Assembly (NCBI GenBank): GCA_000151295.1
Contig: GG745383.1
Span: 208,984 to 226,269 of the forward strand
Length of the DNA: 17,286 nt
Direction: 5' to 3'
Source: Allomyces macrogynus ATCC 38327
Taxonomy: Eukaryota; Blastocladiomycota; Blastocladiomycetes; Blastocladiales; Blastocladiaceae
Each line of letters begins with the position of its first letter. Position 1 is the stretch's first letter. Both the position numbers and the translations under genes were made by a program. A model generated the notes under the pieces. That model saw only the letters and a program-made list of their open reading frames with translations, did not search any database and was not told where the DNA came from. Below, piece after piece: positions 1-8,960 of the stretch.

Positions 1-83
1 ACAACGGTCCGGGACGTGCGCGCCTATTTCAGGGATAAGTTCTGCCCTTCAGCCATATCTCATCGACCCCCCCCCCCCTTCAG

Positions 84-2097
84 CTGCCGTGCCGAGTCCC
101 GACCATCACGCGTCCGATCTCTCGTCCCAACAACCCGCGCGCGACGCGGCACATCGGTGCCTACGCTCTCCACCCACACCCCGATCGGCCGCGCCGTAAG
201 CTCGGCCACGGCGACCACCGTCACGATCGCGAAGGCATTAGCGCAACCCGCGCCGAGGGCGAGCACGGCGCCAACCCGACACGCTCGCGCGCCCACCACC
301 ACGCTCGTGACGGCGGCCGCTCAACCCGTACCGACGACGGCGAGCACCGCCCAACGCGCTCCACCCGCCCTCTCGGCGGCCACCGCGACTGCACACCTGC
401 GCGCCGTGCTCGGCAAGAACCACGCGCTCGCGAAACACGCCGCCGTGCTCGCCGTCCAGCTGCGCACACACCACCGCGCACATTGGGATCTACGCGTCGC
501 GCACCTCGACTTGCAGCACGACCACCGGCTGCTCACGCTCGAACTCGCGCGACTACGCGCCGCTGCCGACGCTGTGGCCGCGATAGCTGCGGCAAGACCG
601 GTCAACGACGCTGTCGAGGAGGAGGGGAACGAAACCGACACGCGCGAGTCGTGCCCGCCAACACCGCCGCCGGAACCTGCGGGGCACAAGAACGAGGAGA
701 TCTGGGACGACGCGCTGCCCGCCACCAACGGCGAGGCCATGGCGCCGACCACCACCACCTCCTCCACCGCCGCGGCGGCTGATCCGACGCTGCCTTCAGC
801 GCCGGCCGTTCCCGAGGATCCGGCCACGCGCCGCCACCGCGACATGCAGGTACGCATAGCTCGCGCTCATCACCGCCCCTTCCTTCATGATGCGTGCAGC
901 TGACCAATTATCCCGCGTACAGCGTCTCGCCGCCATGACACGCGACATTTTCCGCGCGCTCATCCACCACTTGCGCGGGCTCGCCGACAACCTCGAATCC
1001 AACGCGCTGCACGTCTGGGCCGAACTCGACGACGAATTGCGCATCGAAATGCCGCCTCCCGCGCCCGTTCCGACCAAGCCGGTCGCGGCTGTGGCGGTCG
1101 AGCCGCAGGTTGACGCGGCCGAGCCGATGGATGTCGAGAACGACGCGCCCCCCGCGTTGAGCCCGCGCGCGGCCACAGCCATGCCCGATCCCGTTGACCT
1201 CGACGGCGACGACGACGATGTGCCAGTTCCGCCGCCCGCAATGAGCACACCGGCGCGGACGGAAACACACAAGCGCGGCCGGTACGATTCCCGTGACATG
1301 ATCACGTCTCCCGGTTCGGCGCTGACCAGGTTGACGTGCTAGGGAAACGACACCAGCACCTTCGTCCACGGCACCGACACGACCCGCCGGCCGACCGGCC
1401 AAACGGCTTGCGACGGCTAAGGCTCGCGCTGCCGCACCCCAACCCATCCCTGAGGCGCCGCCCGCCAACGACGCGCTTCCCCCATCACCTACATTGGAGC
1501 CGGTCCCTGTCGCAGCTGCTAACGCCGACAACGACCTCGACGCGGCGCCGCCGTCCCCCGAAATCGATATTTGGGCTATTGAGGTCCCGCGCACCGCCAC
1601 CACCACCGCATCGCGTCGCGCCGCGTCGACGCCCGCATTCCCCGCTATCCCGGCTGTACGCAGCAGTTTACGGCAAGCGGTACGGGACGGCGGGCGGTGC
1701 GACCGCGTCGCCATCGTCGGCGGTCACGGCGCGGCCACTTACGCGTGCCGCGACGGTACCGGCACCCGCTCCCGCAACCGATCCGAGTGCTTCTGCCTCG
1801 GGTCGCGGTCGCGGGCGAGGACGTGGATCGGCAGCTACGGGAAGGGCCAGGGGCGGGACGCCCGCGATTCCACCGCCGCCATCGGCATCGCAGCCGCCGC
1901 CGCCGGCGTCGACGGCGCGGCGACGAGGGGCGACGACGGCCGCCACGGGCGATAGCATGGATTCAAGCGGGGCCGGAGGTGGTGGAGGTGGACGATCGCG
2001 CCGAAATCAGGAGAAGCTGGCGGCTGCGGGCGCGTCGTTGGGAGCGGGGTCGCTGCCGGCGCCGTGGGCGGCAACGGGCACGGTGCGCGTGCAGTAA
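84..2097 (+). CDS. 5'-partial coiled-coil, low-complexity protein; possible shugoshin-like
   Basis: Exons ~84-849, 923-1281 and 1343 onward; stop TAA at 2095-2097. No ATG lies upstream of 738, and a C12 tract followed by TTCAG (acceptor at 83) suggests the window opens inside an intron, so the true start is outside. Intron 850-922 (gtacgc donor, CTGAC branch) and intron 1282-1342 (gtacga donor, gctgac branch) are well supported. The first exon holds a coiled-coil segment around 'LGKNHALAKHAAVL' (nt ~393-434) continuing as 'LTLELARLRA'. This resembles the shugoshin N-terminal pattern (RQNR.LAK.N..L..RI), but the match is by eye and weak; no clear C-terminal SGO box is visible. A second helical stretch, 'DIFRALIHHLRGLADNL', follows in exon 2. 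The tail is Ala/Pro/Gly/Arg-rich with an RGRGRG run. The reading frame must shift between ~1615 and 1680 (see findings), so the C-terminal model is unsure; an alternative end is the TAG at 1953-1955. Confidence 0.5.
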
Positions 2098-2837
2098 GTC
2101 ATGGTCGTGGATTGTCATGTTCTTGGATGAGAATGAACAGAGTCAAGTTGCTTCAGTCTTGGTCGAGGTCGACGGGTTCGAGACCGGTTCGAGGCTGAAC
2201 CGCCATTCTCGTTTCCAAGGTGAAATTGGGAAAGGAAGTGTGCGGGAAGCATGCGGAAAAGAGGCTGAAAAGCAGGCCCTTCGGATGCGGGATCTAGACC
2301 GGATTCTCTACCCCAATCACAACCGGGCGCCTGGTGAAGTGGCTGCACAACACGTGGTTCGCATCCCAACGTGCTCGGATTTTGTATCCTTTTGCCCATC
2401 GGGGCTTTGTTCACAAGCCCCGATTTAACAACGTGATGCCAGGTGGGCCGTTTGGGCAGGGACAAATGATCAGCAACGGCGCCGTGATCACAACTGGCCG
2501 ACTCGAGAAAACAACGAAGAAATGAAATATTTTTGACGCTACCGCCGCGACCACGACGACAATTTGACGCGCCAAGACTTCCAGCAATTTGACGAGCTGC
2601 CCATCAAGCGCGAGGATTCCAACGTTCGACCAGCCGACCGCTGCAAGTGTTTGTTGGACCAACGGCGCGGCCGGCAGGGATACGACCACCAGCAATCCGA
2701 GTCCCCGCTGATCTCGCTTCGAGCGTACCCGGACGATCCACGCCCGCGTCGTCCACGGGGCAAGTCGACCAGCTGACGACCACCTCGAGTCCCGGCACCT
2801 TCACGCCAAATCCGCGCCGTTCGCCGTGATCCGCGGC
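2098..2837. other. Spacer without a supported gene
   Basis: No convincing coding exon. Base composition is less GC-rich than the flanking genes up to about 2540. It contains a perfect 10-bp hairpin (2398-2424) and two adjacent GGTTCGAG motifs (~2174-2196) that look like tRNA B boxes but lack any tRNA fold. The segment 2640-2830 has an open frame with a Pro/Ser/Thr-rich translation ending at 2829; it may be 5' leader or an unrecognised upstream exon of the zinc-finger gene. Confidence 0.5.
2398..2424. repeat. Perfect inverted repeat (10-bp stem, 7-nt loop)
   Basis: ATCGGGGCTT at 2398-2407 pairs perfectly with AAGCCCCGAT at 2415-2424 around the loop TGTTCAC. It lies about 300 bp after the end of the first gene and 410 bp before the zinc-finger gene. 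The function is unknown; it could be a 3'-end RNA structure, a protein-binding palindrome or part of an old element. Confidence 0.7.
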
Positions 2838-4135
2838 ATGTTCCGCCTGGCCACGCTCCCGCCAAGGCTACCGCCGTTCTCTGTCTCGGCCGCACGCGCG
2901 ACGGCATGCCGACACTGTCCACCCACAGCGCGCGCACGATCCACGCTCGCCGCCTGCGCCTCCGCTCCCGTCCCTCTGCCACCACCGCATCCGTGCGCAC
3001 GCACGCCCGTGCACCTTCGCGCCGCCGTACGATACAAGTCGCGCCGGCGTGCGCCCGCCAAAGTGCGTGCCTTTCGTTGCTCGGCTCTCCACCGTCCTCC
3101 CGCGCACCTCGCTAACCCGCTCTCCCTCCATAGGTCGAGACGCAACCCCTTTCCAGCGCCGACACTTCCCTCCTGCGCGACGCCGGCGACCCGATCAAGG
3201 ACGGCGACTGGCAGTGCGCAAACTGCGGGTACGTGAACTTCGCGACGCGCGGGGTCTGCCGGTCGTGCAAGTTTCGCCCGCGGTCGACCGTCGAGCGAGG
3301 CACCGTGCGGGTATCGCGGTTCCCGCGCGAGGAGGCGCTACAGGTCGAGTCGTTTGTGTTTCTCGGCCGCGAGGCGTTGCTGGTTACGGTGGCCAAAGGC
3401 GAGGGCAGGGATCCGCGGGAACGGCTGTGGCCGGTGTTGGATGATCCGGCGGTCGAGGAGGTGCAGGAAGGAGCGGAGTTGGAGGGGAGGATAGAGGAGG
3501 ACGGTGCGTCGATTTTTTTTTTCCGGATCGAGGCTGATCAATGTCGATCCCAGTGTTCCGCTCACCGTGCCCGTCTTCTTCGCATAGGCACGCTCTCATC
3601 CACGCGCGACCTCGACGGCGCACCCCCACCGCTACCGCCGCCGCCCGCACTCGGCTCGCCCACCCCGATCGCCGACTACATCCACCGCTCCCTCGCGACC
3701 CTGCACCGCCCGCTCCTCACGGGCGACTGGGTCTGCCCCATCTGCCACGTGCTCAACTACTCGACGTGCCGCGTGTGCTTCAAGTGCCGCAGCGTCTCCG
3801 TCGCGAACCCGGCCGTCCGCCGGTTTGTCGTCCTTGGCGGTAAAGTGCCGTGGTTCCTGTTCAACGATCCAAGCAAAGTGGCATTGCACGTGTTTGGTGC
3901 GCTCGCGCGAGCTGCCGGGTTGTGGAAGGGGATGGGGACGGGTGGACGGTCGTGGGCGGGCGAGTTGTGGGCGTGTCGCCAGTGTTTCCGGATTAATCGG
4001 GCGAGAAGGCACACCGGGAATTGTCCCAGGTGCGGGTTCGCGAGGGAGGTGAGTAAGTGGCCGGACGAGCGCAAGTTGCTGGCGAGAGCGAATCGTGGGA
4101 TGGCGGTGGGTGGAGAGGCGCCACCAAGACCGTAG
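2838..4135 (+). CDS. Triple RanBP2-type zinc finger protein, possibly mitochondrial
   Basis: Exons 2838-3062, 3134-3503 and 3588-4135 give 380 aa. Introns have gtgcgt donors; intron 1 has a CTAAC branch 17 nt before TAG, and intron 2 (84 nt) is in frame with no stop but has clear splice sites. Three RanBP2-type fingers (W-x-C-x2-C-x3-N-x6-C-x2-C) are visible: W101/C103/C106/N110/C117/C120; W246/C248/C251/N255/C262/C265; and W326/C328/C331/N335/C344/C347, the last with two extra residues between N and the third Cys. Such fingers bind single-stranded RNA or ubiquitin. The first 75 residues are rich in Arg, Ala, Ser and Pro with no Asp or Glu, as in a mitochondrial presequence, though GC-rich noncoding DNA can mimic this. 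Between fingers 1 and 2 is an acidic segment; between 2 and 3 is a hydrophobic segment. Start chosen at the first ATG in the exon 1 frame (2838); an upstream exon is not excluded. An organellar RNA-binding role is inference only. Confidence 0.8.
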
Positions 4136-4261
4136 CCCCCAGCTGCTGTCGTGACGGCGCAAGGGGCCAATGCTGGTCGTTATTGGTGACGGGACGGGAG
4201 GCTTGGGGGTGGGTCGTGTCTTGTCGATAATTTGGGATTTGGTAGAGCGTAGTTGTATTGC

Positions 4262-4537
4262 CGTTTGCACGAAATATTGGACAAGAGCGTCGGAATGAGA
4301 GTGTTCGAATGAGAGTGGGCACGAGTGACATGGGGAAATGGCGGACCTTTGATCACGACAGGCTTTTACATGGCGTGGGTGTGAATGCTGCAAATGATGA
4401 TTGGTCAGGAAACAAAGAAGCATACAAGGAACATTCTACGGTGCAACCTGCCCCTGATTTCCCCATGTCAATACTCATGCCAACACTCATGCCCACTTCA
4501 TTCCAACTCTTATGTTGTCCTATTGTTCGTGCAAACG
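4262..4537. mobile_element. MITE-like element with ~78 bp terminal inverted repeats
   Basis: The left arm (4262-4339) begins CGTTTGCACGAA and ends TGACATGGGGAAAT. The right arm (4457-4537) is its imperfect reverse complement, beginning ATTTCCCCATGTCA and ending TTCGTGCAAACG. Both ends of each arm match almost exactly; the middle differs by small indels and substitutions. Each arm contains a short direct duplication (AATGAGAGTG twice on the left; ACTCATGCC twice on the right). The 117-bp centre (4340-4456) has no coding capacity. Size, long TIRs and absence of an ORF fit a non-autonomous DNA transposon (MITE or foldback element). No clear target-site duplication is seen at the edges, so exact ends and superfamily are unknown. 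Confidence 0.7.
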
Positions 4538-4702
4538 TCATCATTTCTGGACGGAAGGGAATGCAGCATTCTTCGAGCCTTGCTGAGCATTCTTCCGCCC
4601 TGCTGGAAGTAAGGATCTGGCGACAGTGGGCGTCTGGTGAAGGCAGGCCACAGTCCTGGTCATGTCCCTCTGAACCTGAGCAGCATTTGATGAAGCCCGA
4701 TT

Positions 4703-4708
4703 AAAAAA
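4703..4708 (-). terminator. Candidate RNA polymerase III terminator for tRNA-Arg
   Basis: A run of six A on the + strand (T6 on the - strand) lies 57 nt beyond the tRNA 3' end. It is the first T-run downstream, which would give an unusually long 3' trailer, so the assignment is tentative. Confidence 0.4.
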
Positions 4709-4765
4709 TCCGCAGAGCAGGTATGGGCAATTCCAAGAACGAGGCACACGCCCTGCTCGAATTAG

Positions 4766-4839
4766 CACCCAACGCGGGGATCGAACCCGCAGCCTTCGGA
4801 TTAGAAGTCCGATGCGCTAGCCAATTGCGCCAGTCGGGC
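4766..4839 (-). tRNA. trnR-UCU: tRNA-Arg (anticodon UCU)
   Basis: A complete cloverleaf reads on the - strand. Acceptor 5' GCCCGAC (4839-4833) pairs with GTTGGGT (4773-4767, two G-U pairs), with discriminator G at 4766. The D arm has a GCGC stem. The anticodon arm is TCGGA-CTTCTAA-TCCGA with anticodon TCT (+ strand 4803-4805), decoding AGA/AGG. Variable loop AGGCT, then T arm GCGGG-TTCGATC-CCCGC, which also supplies the B-box promoter. There is no intron and no encoded CCA, as expected for a eukaryotic nuclear gene. It is divergent from the REX4 gene, whose ATG is 269 bp away. Confidence 0.96.
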
Positions 4840-5009
4840 CTTGGCAAGTGCAGCAGGATCACGTGTCACTGGGACGCGCGGAAGCTTTTCGTTCTTAACA
4901 ACGCGTCACGCGACTCGGTGTGACCGTGTCGACAGGTTTCCGCCTCCCCCAACTTGCCGTCGTTTGCGCTCATGCACCACCGGCAAACCACCATTCACCA
5001 TCGACAGCA

Positions 5010-5090
5010 CCACCAACCACCACCTACCACCACCAACCACCACCACCAACCACCAGCAAGCAACCACCAGCAAGCAACCACCAGCAGGAA
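5010..5090 (+). repeat. CAACCACCA-type simple repeat in the REX4 leader
   Basis: A C/A-rich tract built from ACCACC-like units ends in a 14-bp unit (AACCACCAGCAAGC) repeated about three times in tandem at 5048-5088. It lies just before the REX4 start codon and is probably transcribed as an unstructured, G-poor 5' UTR. Confidence 0.75.
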
Positions 5091-5108
5091 CAACCACGAA
5101 CGACCAGG

Positions 5109-6295
5109 ATGCCGAGCGAGAACTGGAAAAAGTTTTTGCAAAAAAAGAAGACGGCGCCTGCTGCCGATGCCGACTCTGCATCACCCGCACCAAAGCCGGC
5201 CGCCGACGACGACGTGGCCGCGGCGATCGCGCACGCCGTCGCCGTCGTGGCCTCGCACGACGATCCCGCCGAACCCGCACCCGACCGTGACGCTGACCGC
5301 GACGGCGCAACCAGTTCCGCATCCGACAACGATGATGACGACGAAGGCGAGGACTTGCTCGACGCTCTCGCCGGCGGGAAACCCGTCTCCCTCCCGACCT
5401 CCGCACATGAATTCAATCTCTCCCGCATTCCCGCGGCCTTCCGCCCGGCCCTCGGCGCGGCGACCCCCACCACGGCGCTCGCCTGGTTCGCACACCTGAA
5501 CGCTGTCGACGGCGTGGTCCCCGGCGACACGACCAAGCTCGGCAAATACGTGGCGCTCGACTGCGAAATGGTGGGTGTCGGTCCTGACGGGGTCGAGTCT
5601 GCCCTGGCGCGCGTCTCTCTCGTCAACTTCCACGGACACACGGTGCTCGACACGCACGTGGCCCCCGCCGAGCGCGTCACGGATTTCCGCACCGCCGTCT
5701 CTGGAATCACGCCGGCGGCGCTCAAGGGCGCGCCGCCAATGCGGGAGGTGGTCGCGCAAGTCGCTGAGATTTTGAAGGACCGAATCTTGGTGGGACATTC
5801 GCTCGGGAATGATTTTGATGCGATGTTGCTGAACCACCCGAAACACTTGGTGCGGGATACGGCGAAGTATGCGCCGTTCCACGAGGCATTGCGTACGAGT
5901 AATCCGGCACTGCGCAACTTGGCACGCGCGTTCTTGGGGTTGACGGTGCAGCAAGGCGAGCACGATTCGATCGAGGACGCGCGCGTCGCGATGCTGCTTT
6001 ACCGACTGCACCGCGACGAGTGGGAGCAGTACCTGCGCAAGCTCGCCAAGTGCGTCGTCCTCCTCTTTCTCCACCTTTGCGATGCGAAGGAAACTGACGC
6101 GGTCATGTTCACTTTCCGTTCTCCAGGGGCGAAATCAAGCTTCCCATGTCGTCGAAACGCAAAAAGTCGTCGCAACACTGGGACCGCATGCGCAACAAGA
6201 ACAAGCGGCACAAGACTGACCGCGTCGAGAACAACAAGCGCGGCAAGGGCAGGCCACAGTCGCGCGGGAAGCCGATTGGGGGCGATGCCGCATAG
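5109..6295 (+). CDS. REX4: RNA exonuclease 4 (REX4), DEDDh 3'-5' exonuclease
   Basis: Exons 5109-6049 and 6127-6295 encode 369 aa. The intron has a gtgcgt donor and a pyrimidine-rich 3' end (ttctccag). The start is the first in-frame ATG, giving MPSENWKKF; KW/NWKKF-type beginnings are common in REX4. Residues ~20-80 are Ala/Asp-rich and disordered. The exonuclease domain runs from about 147 to 310: ExoI 'ALDCEMVGVG' (D151, E153), ExoII 'GHSLGNDFDA' (D235) and ExoIII 'HDSIEDARVAML' (H285, D290). The full DEDDh set is present, so the enzyme should be active. The C-terminus is Lys/Arg-rich, typical of nucleolar proteins. In yeast, Rex4 takes part in pre-rRNA ITS1 processing; the same role is inferred here. 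The 3' end converges on the WOPR gene with 76 bp between stop codons. Confidence 0.95.
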
Positions 6296-6371
6296 CACCG
6301 CACGTCGATGTTTTGGTCGTGTATAAACTCCCGTTTTGTGTACTTTTGTGCTCTTACTGTCATCGACGTAC

Positions 6372-8235
6372 TCAGTCCCATCCAGGGCCGCTCGCCGCGC
6401 GGCCCGGATCCATGTATTGATTTGAATGAGGGTGGTGCGCGCCCTCCGCCGCATTGGGTATCGCCACGGTCGCAACCGGCACTCCGCTTTGATGACCACT
6501 ACATTCCGCGCATGCGCACGCAGCCCCCGGCACTCCCGCGACCGACGCCGACGGCCGGGTCGCGGCGCCTTGGCGTGGATCAGCAGGCGGAACCACATGG
6601 CTCACGGGCGCATTTGCAGCGACAGGCCACGTCGCCGGCCTCGTCGTTCTTGGTGGCAGTGGCGGTGACCACGTTCGCGGCCGGTACGGATGCGCGCGTG
6701 CTAACGACGACGAGGATGGGAGGGACGACGAGAGCGGCATGGACCGCGACAGACTGGCTGGTCGGCTAGTGGTCGGTGGTGCCGGGTGCGAACCGATGTG
6801 GCACGTGCCGGTCTGGCAGCAATCGGCGAGCGGCGCGTGTGCGGGTTGGTGGACAGGGATGGTGCCGGAGAGGGATAGGGAATAATGCGGGTGCGGGTGA
6901 TGATGCGCGTGCGGTGGTGGTGGCCAAGCGTGGCCGTGCGAGCAACTGGCTGGATTGCACACCGCTGGAGCTGGGCCGTGAACAGCGCAAACGTGCGGCG
7001 CCGGCGCGTGGGTCGTCGGCGGGAGCGGGTAGGTGGAGAGGATGGAGGGCAACGGAGTTGTTGTGACCGACGGCGGGGCGGGTGGCCAGCACGGCCCTGG
7101 GTCCGACACACGATGCGCCAGATACGGTTCTCGGATCGCGCGCAGGATCGGGCCGGGTGGAGAAGGTTGCCCTGCGCTCGCCGGTGCGTAGGGTGGTGGC
7201 GAATGCGCGATTGGCTGATGATGGTGGTGATGATAGAGCGACGACACTGCTGGCGCTGGGGGCAGAGTAATGGCCGCTGGAGCGAATGCGTGAGCGGCAA
7301 ATGCATCAGCCGGAATGGCTGTCGCGGGAACGCCCAGCTCGGGCACGGCCGGTGACATTCCGAGCGTCGGCGTCGGGGTGGGGGTCGCTGTGCTTGCTCG
7401 ACTCGGGCTCGCCAGCGGCCGCCCGACAAACCGCGGCGAATCGGCCGGCCACGTCGCCGCGGACCCCGTCGTGCTCGCCGTCCCCGCACTATCATCGACC
7501 GCATCATTTGCACCCGCTCCGGCCACGGGCGCATACTTGCCAAACGTATTATGCGAGACGACGCGCGGGTATAGCGAGTACGGGATCGGCGCGACCGCAT
7601 TGGTCACAAAAAACGCGTCGGTCGTCGGCGATGGCAACATCCTCCCTCCTTCGTCGGCCGCATCGTCGTTCGTATAGCATACGACGTGGAACACGGCGCC
7701 CGTCGTCATGTGCACCGTGACCGTTTTCTTGACGAGCCCGTCCTTGATGGCCGTCTTGGCAGGCACTGGCGCGTCGACCGCATCACCGCTCGCGGCCGCA
7801 GCGGGTGCGACGCGTCGCGCGCATTCGCGATACACCATGAACGAACCATGCACTAAAACGGCATCAAAACTGGTCAGTTTTGCAGTCACAGATCACGTCG
7901 CCCTTGGCTCAAGCAAAACGCACTGCGCGACGGCGTCCAGGGCCGCCCGTCAGTCCACCGCTTGATCCCGGCCTCGTGCTCGCGCCAGACAAAGACAGAC
8001 CCGACGCGGATTTGCTGCCGCTGCCGCTCGGAAAGGCGGCGCGTAATGCGTGGAAGAAGGCCGCGGCGGGTTGCTTCGACGACGAGCAACACGTCGTGCG
8101 TCGTTTCAATGTGGCCAAAGTACTATCCAAGGACTCGAGCGTGTCAGGCATGGAGAGGCCAGGGCGGAGGCATTTTTGGCGAGAGGGAGAACGCACGGTT
8201 TCGAGCCGCTGCTGAGGCGTGGCCGGTTGTTGCAT
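6372..8235 (-). CDS. WOPR-family (Gti1/Pac2/Wor1) transcription factor
   Basis: Exons, in transcript order, 8235-8197, 8122-7924 and 7852-6372 encode 572 aa. Both introns (74 and 71 nt) have gtgcgt donors and CTGAC branch points. Joining them rebuilds the WOPR N-terminal half exactly: 'ET|YFGHIETTHD' across intron 1 and 'WTPSR|MHGSFMVYRE' across intron 2. WOPR box A spans ~12-90, with 'RRGLLPRITRRLS' (32-44), 'GSVFVW' (54-59) and 'IKRWTDGR.WTPSR' (66-79). Box B spans ~117-180, with 'GLVKKTVTV' (118-126). These are the paired DNA-binding segments of the family, whose members control morphological and developmental switches (Wor1, Ryp1, Pac2). The remaining ~390 residues are Pro/His/Ser-rich and probably disordered, with His runs and several Cys/His clusters. 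The start is the first ATG of exon 1, leaving only 11 residues before the domain. The exact binding targets are unknown. Confidence 0.95.
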
Positions 8236-8509
8236 GATTGGTGCGACCGGGTAGCGGGAACACCAGGACGAACAGGCGGATGGGCCGGTCAACGGGACGC
8301 GCGTGAACTGGGCGGGCGCGCGTTGAGATTCGGTGCCGTGCGATCAGCAGATGGTTCGCGCGCGGCTTGCAGGCAAATGTCGATCCAACCCGCGGTTCGG
8401 TCGGGCGGGATCTCGCGTCGTTGCAAAGACCGAGAGTGAAGCGCGCTGTGGAGAGGACCAGGGACGAGGAGAATACAGCGCGCGCCAACGGCGGGGGTTG
8501 GGCGCACCA

Positions 8510-8515
8510 TATATA
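8510..8515 (-). promoter_or_regulatory. Candidate TATA box for the WOPR gene
   Basis: TATATA, within ATATATGG on the - strand, lies about 275 bp upstream of the WOPR start codon in otherwise GC-rich DNA. A transcription start cannot be seen, so this is only a positional suggestion. Confidence 0.3.
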
Positions 8516-8911
8516 CGTCGTCGCGCCTGGTGAGGAGCAAAGTTCTACAGCTTCGAAACGAGCGGGAGCCGCACGCAGTCGCCAAGAGAGTGCAGACCCC
8601 GACGTCCCACGACTCAATAATGCGCGCCCGTTCCTTTCGTCGGCCGGGACGGAGATGCAAGCGGATGCAAGAGAGCGCCTCCCGCCCGTTGTTGCGTGCA
8701 CATGGCGCCCAAAAGAGGCGGATCGCCTGGTCAGAAAACCATGCGCACGTGATGGATGCTGCATGATGTGCGCGTGTACGACGTGCGCGATGTTTATTTT
8801 ACCGTGTCTTGCAGACGAATCGGTCAGCGTTCAGGTGTGTTGGGAGCAGACTCGGTCAACCTCGACTCGCGTCAAGGTTTGCACGATGTCAAAGCGGATG
8901 GCGTGGTGGCG

Positions 8912-8925
8912 CCCCCCCCCCCCCC
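8912..8925. repeat. Poly-C tract (14 C)
   Basis: A homopolymer of 14 C sits in the WOPR upstream region. A comparable run of 12 C is at 67-78. Such tracts are prone to length error in sequencing, so the exact length should not be trusted. Confidence 0.85.
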
Positions 8926-8960
8926 TTTGGAGAATTCGTTCAATACTTCCACCCCGTTGG

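Larger units (their letters stand above)
4136..4765. other. Intergenic region containing a MITE-like element
   Basis: No coding gene is supported; the composition is more AT-rich than the flanks. The main content is the inverted-repeat element at 4262-4537, listed separately. The remainder, 4538-4702, shows nothing recognisable. Confidence 0.6.

Noticed and set aside
1336..1600. Frame starting at 1336 as the true exon
   Set aside because: Its Arg/Pro/His-rich translation is typical of an off-frame read; the alternative frame gives 'EIDIWAIEVPR' and joins to the upstream exon through a good intron.
2174..2196. Two adjacent GGTTCGAG motifs resembling tRNA B boxes
   Set aside because: No acceptor stem, D arm or anticodon arm can be folded around them.
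3504..3587. Reading straight through this segment as coding
   Set aside because: It is open and a multiple of three, but has a gtgcgt donor, a T9 run and a catag acceptor like neighbouring introns, and splicing gives a cleaner junction.
5010..5090. CRISPR-like tandem repeats
   Set aside because: Units are 14 bp with no spacers, and the context is eukaryotic; it is a simple tandem repeat.
5024..6074. Long - strand open frames over REX4
   Set aside because: They are antisense to a gene with intact DEDDh motifs; high GC keeps the opposite strand open.
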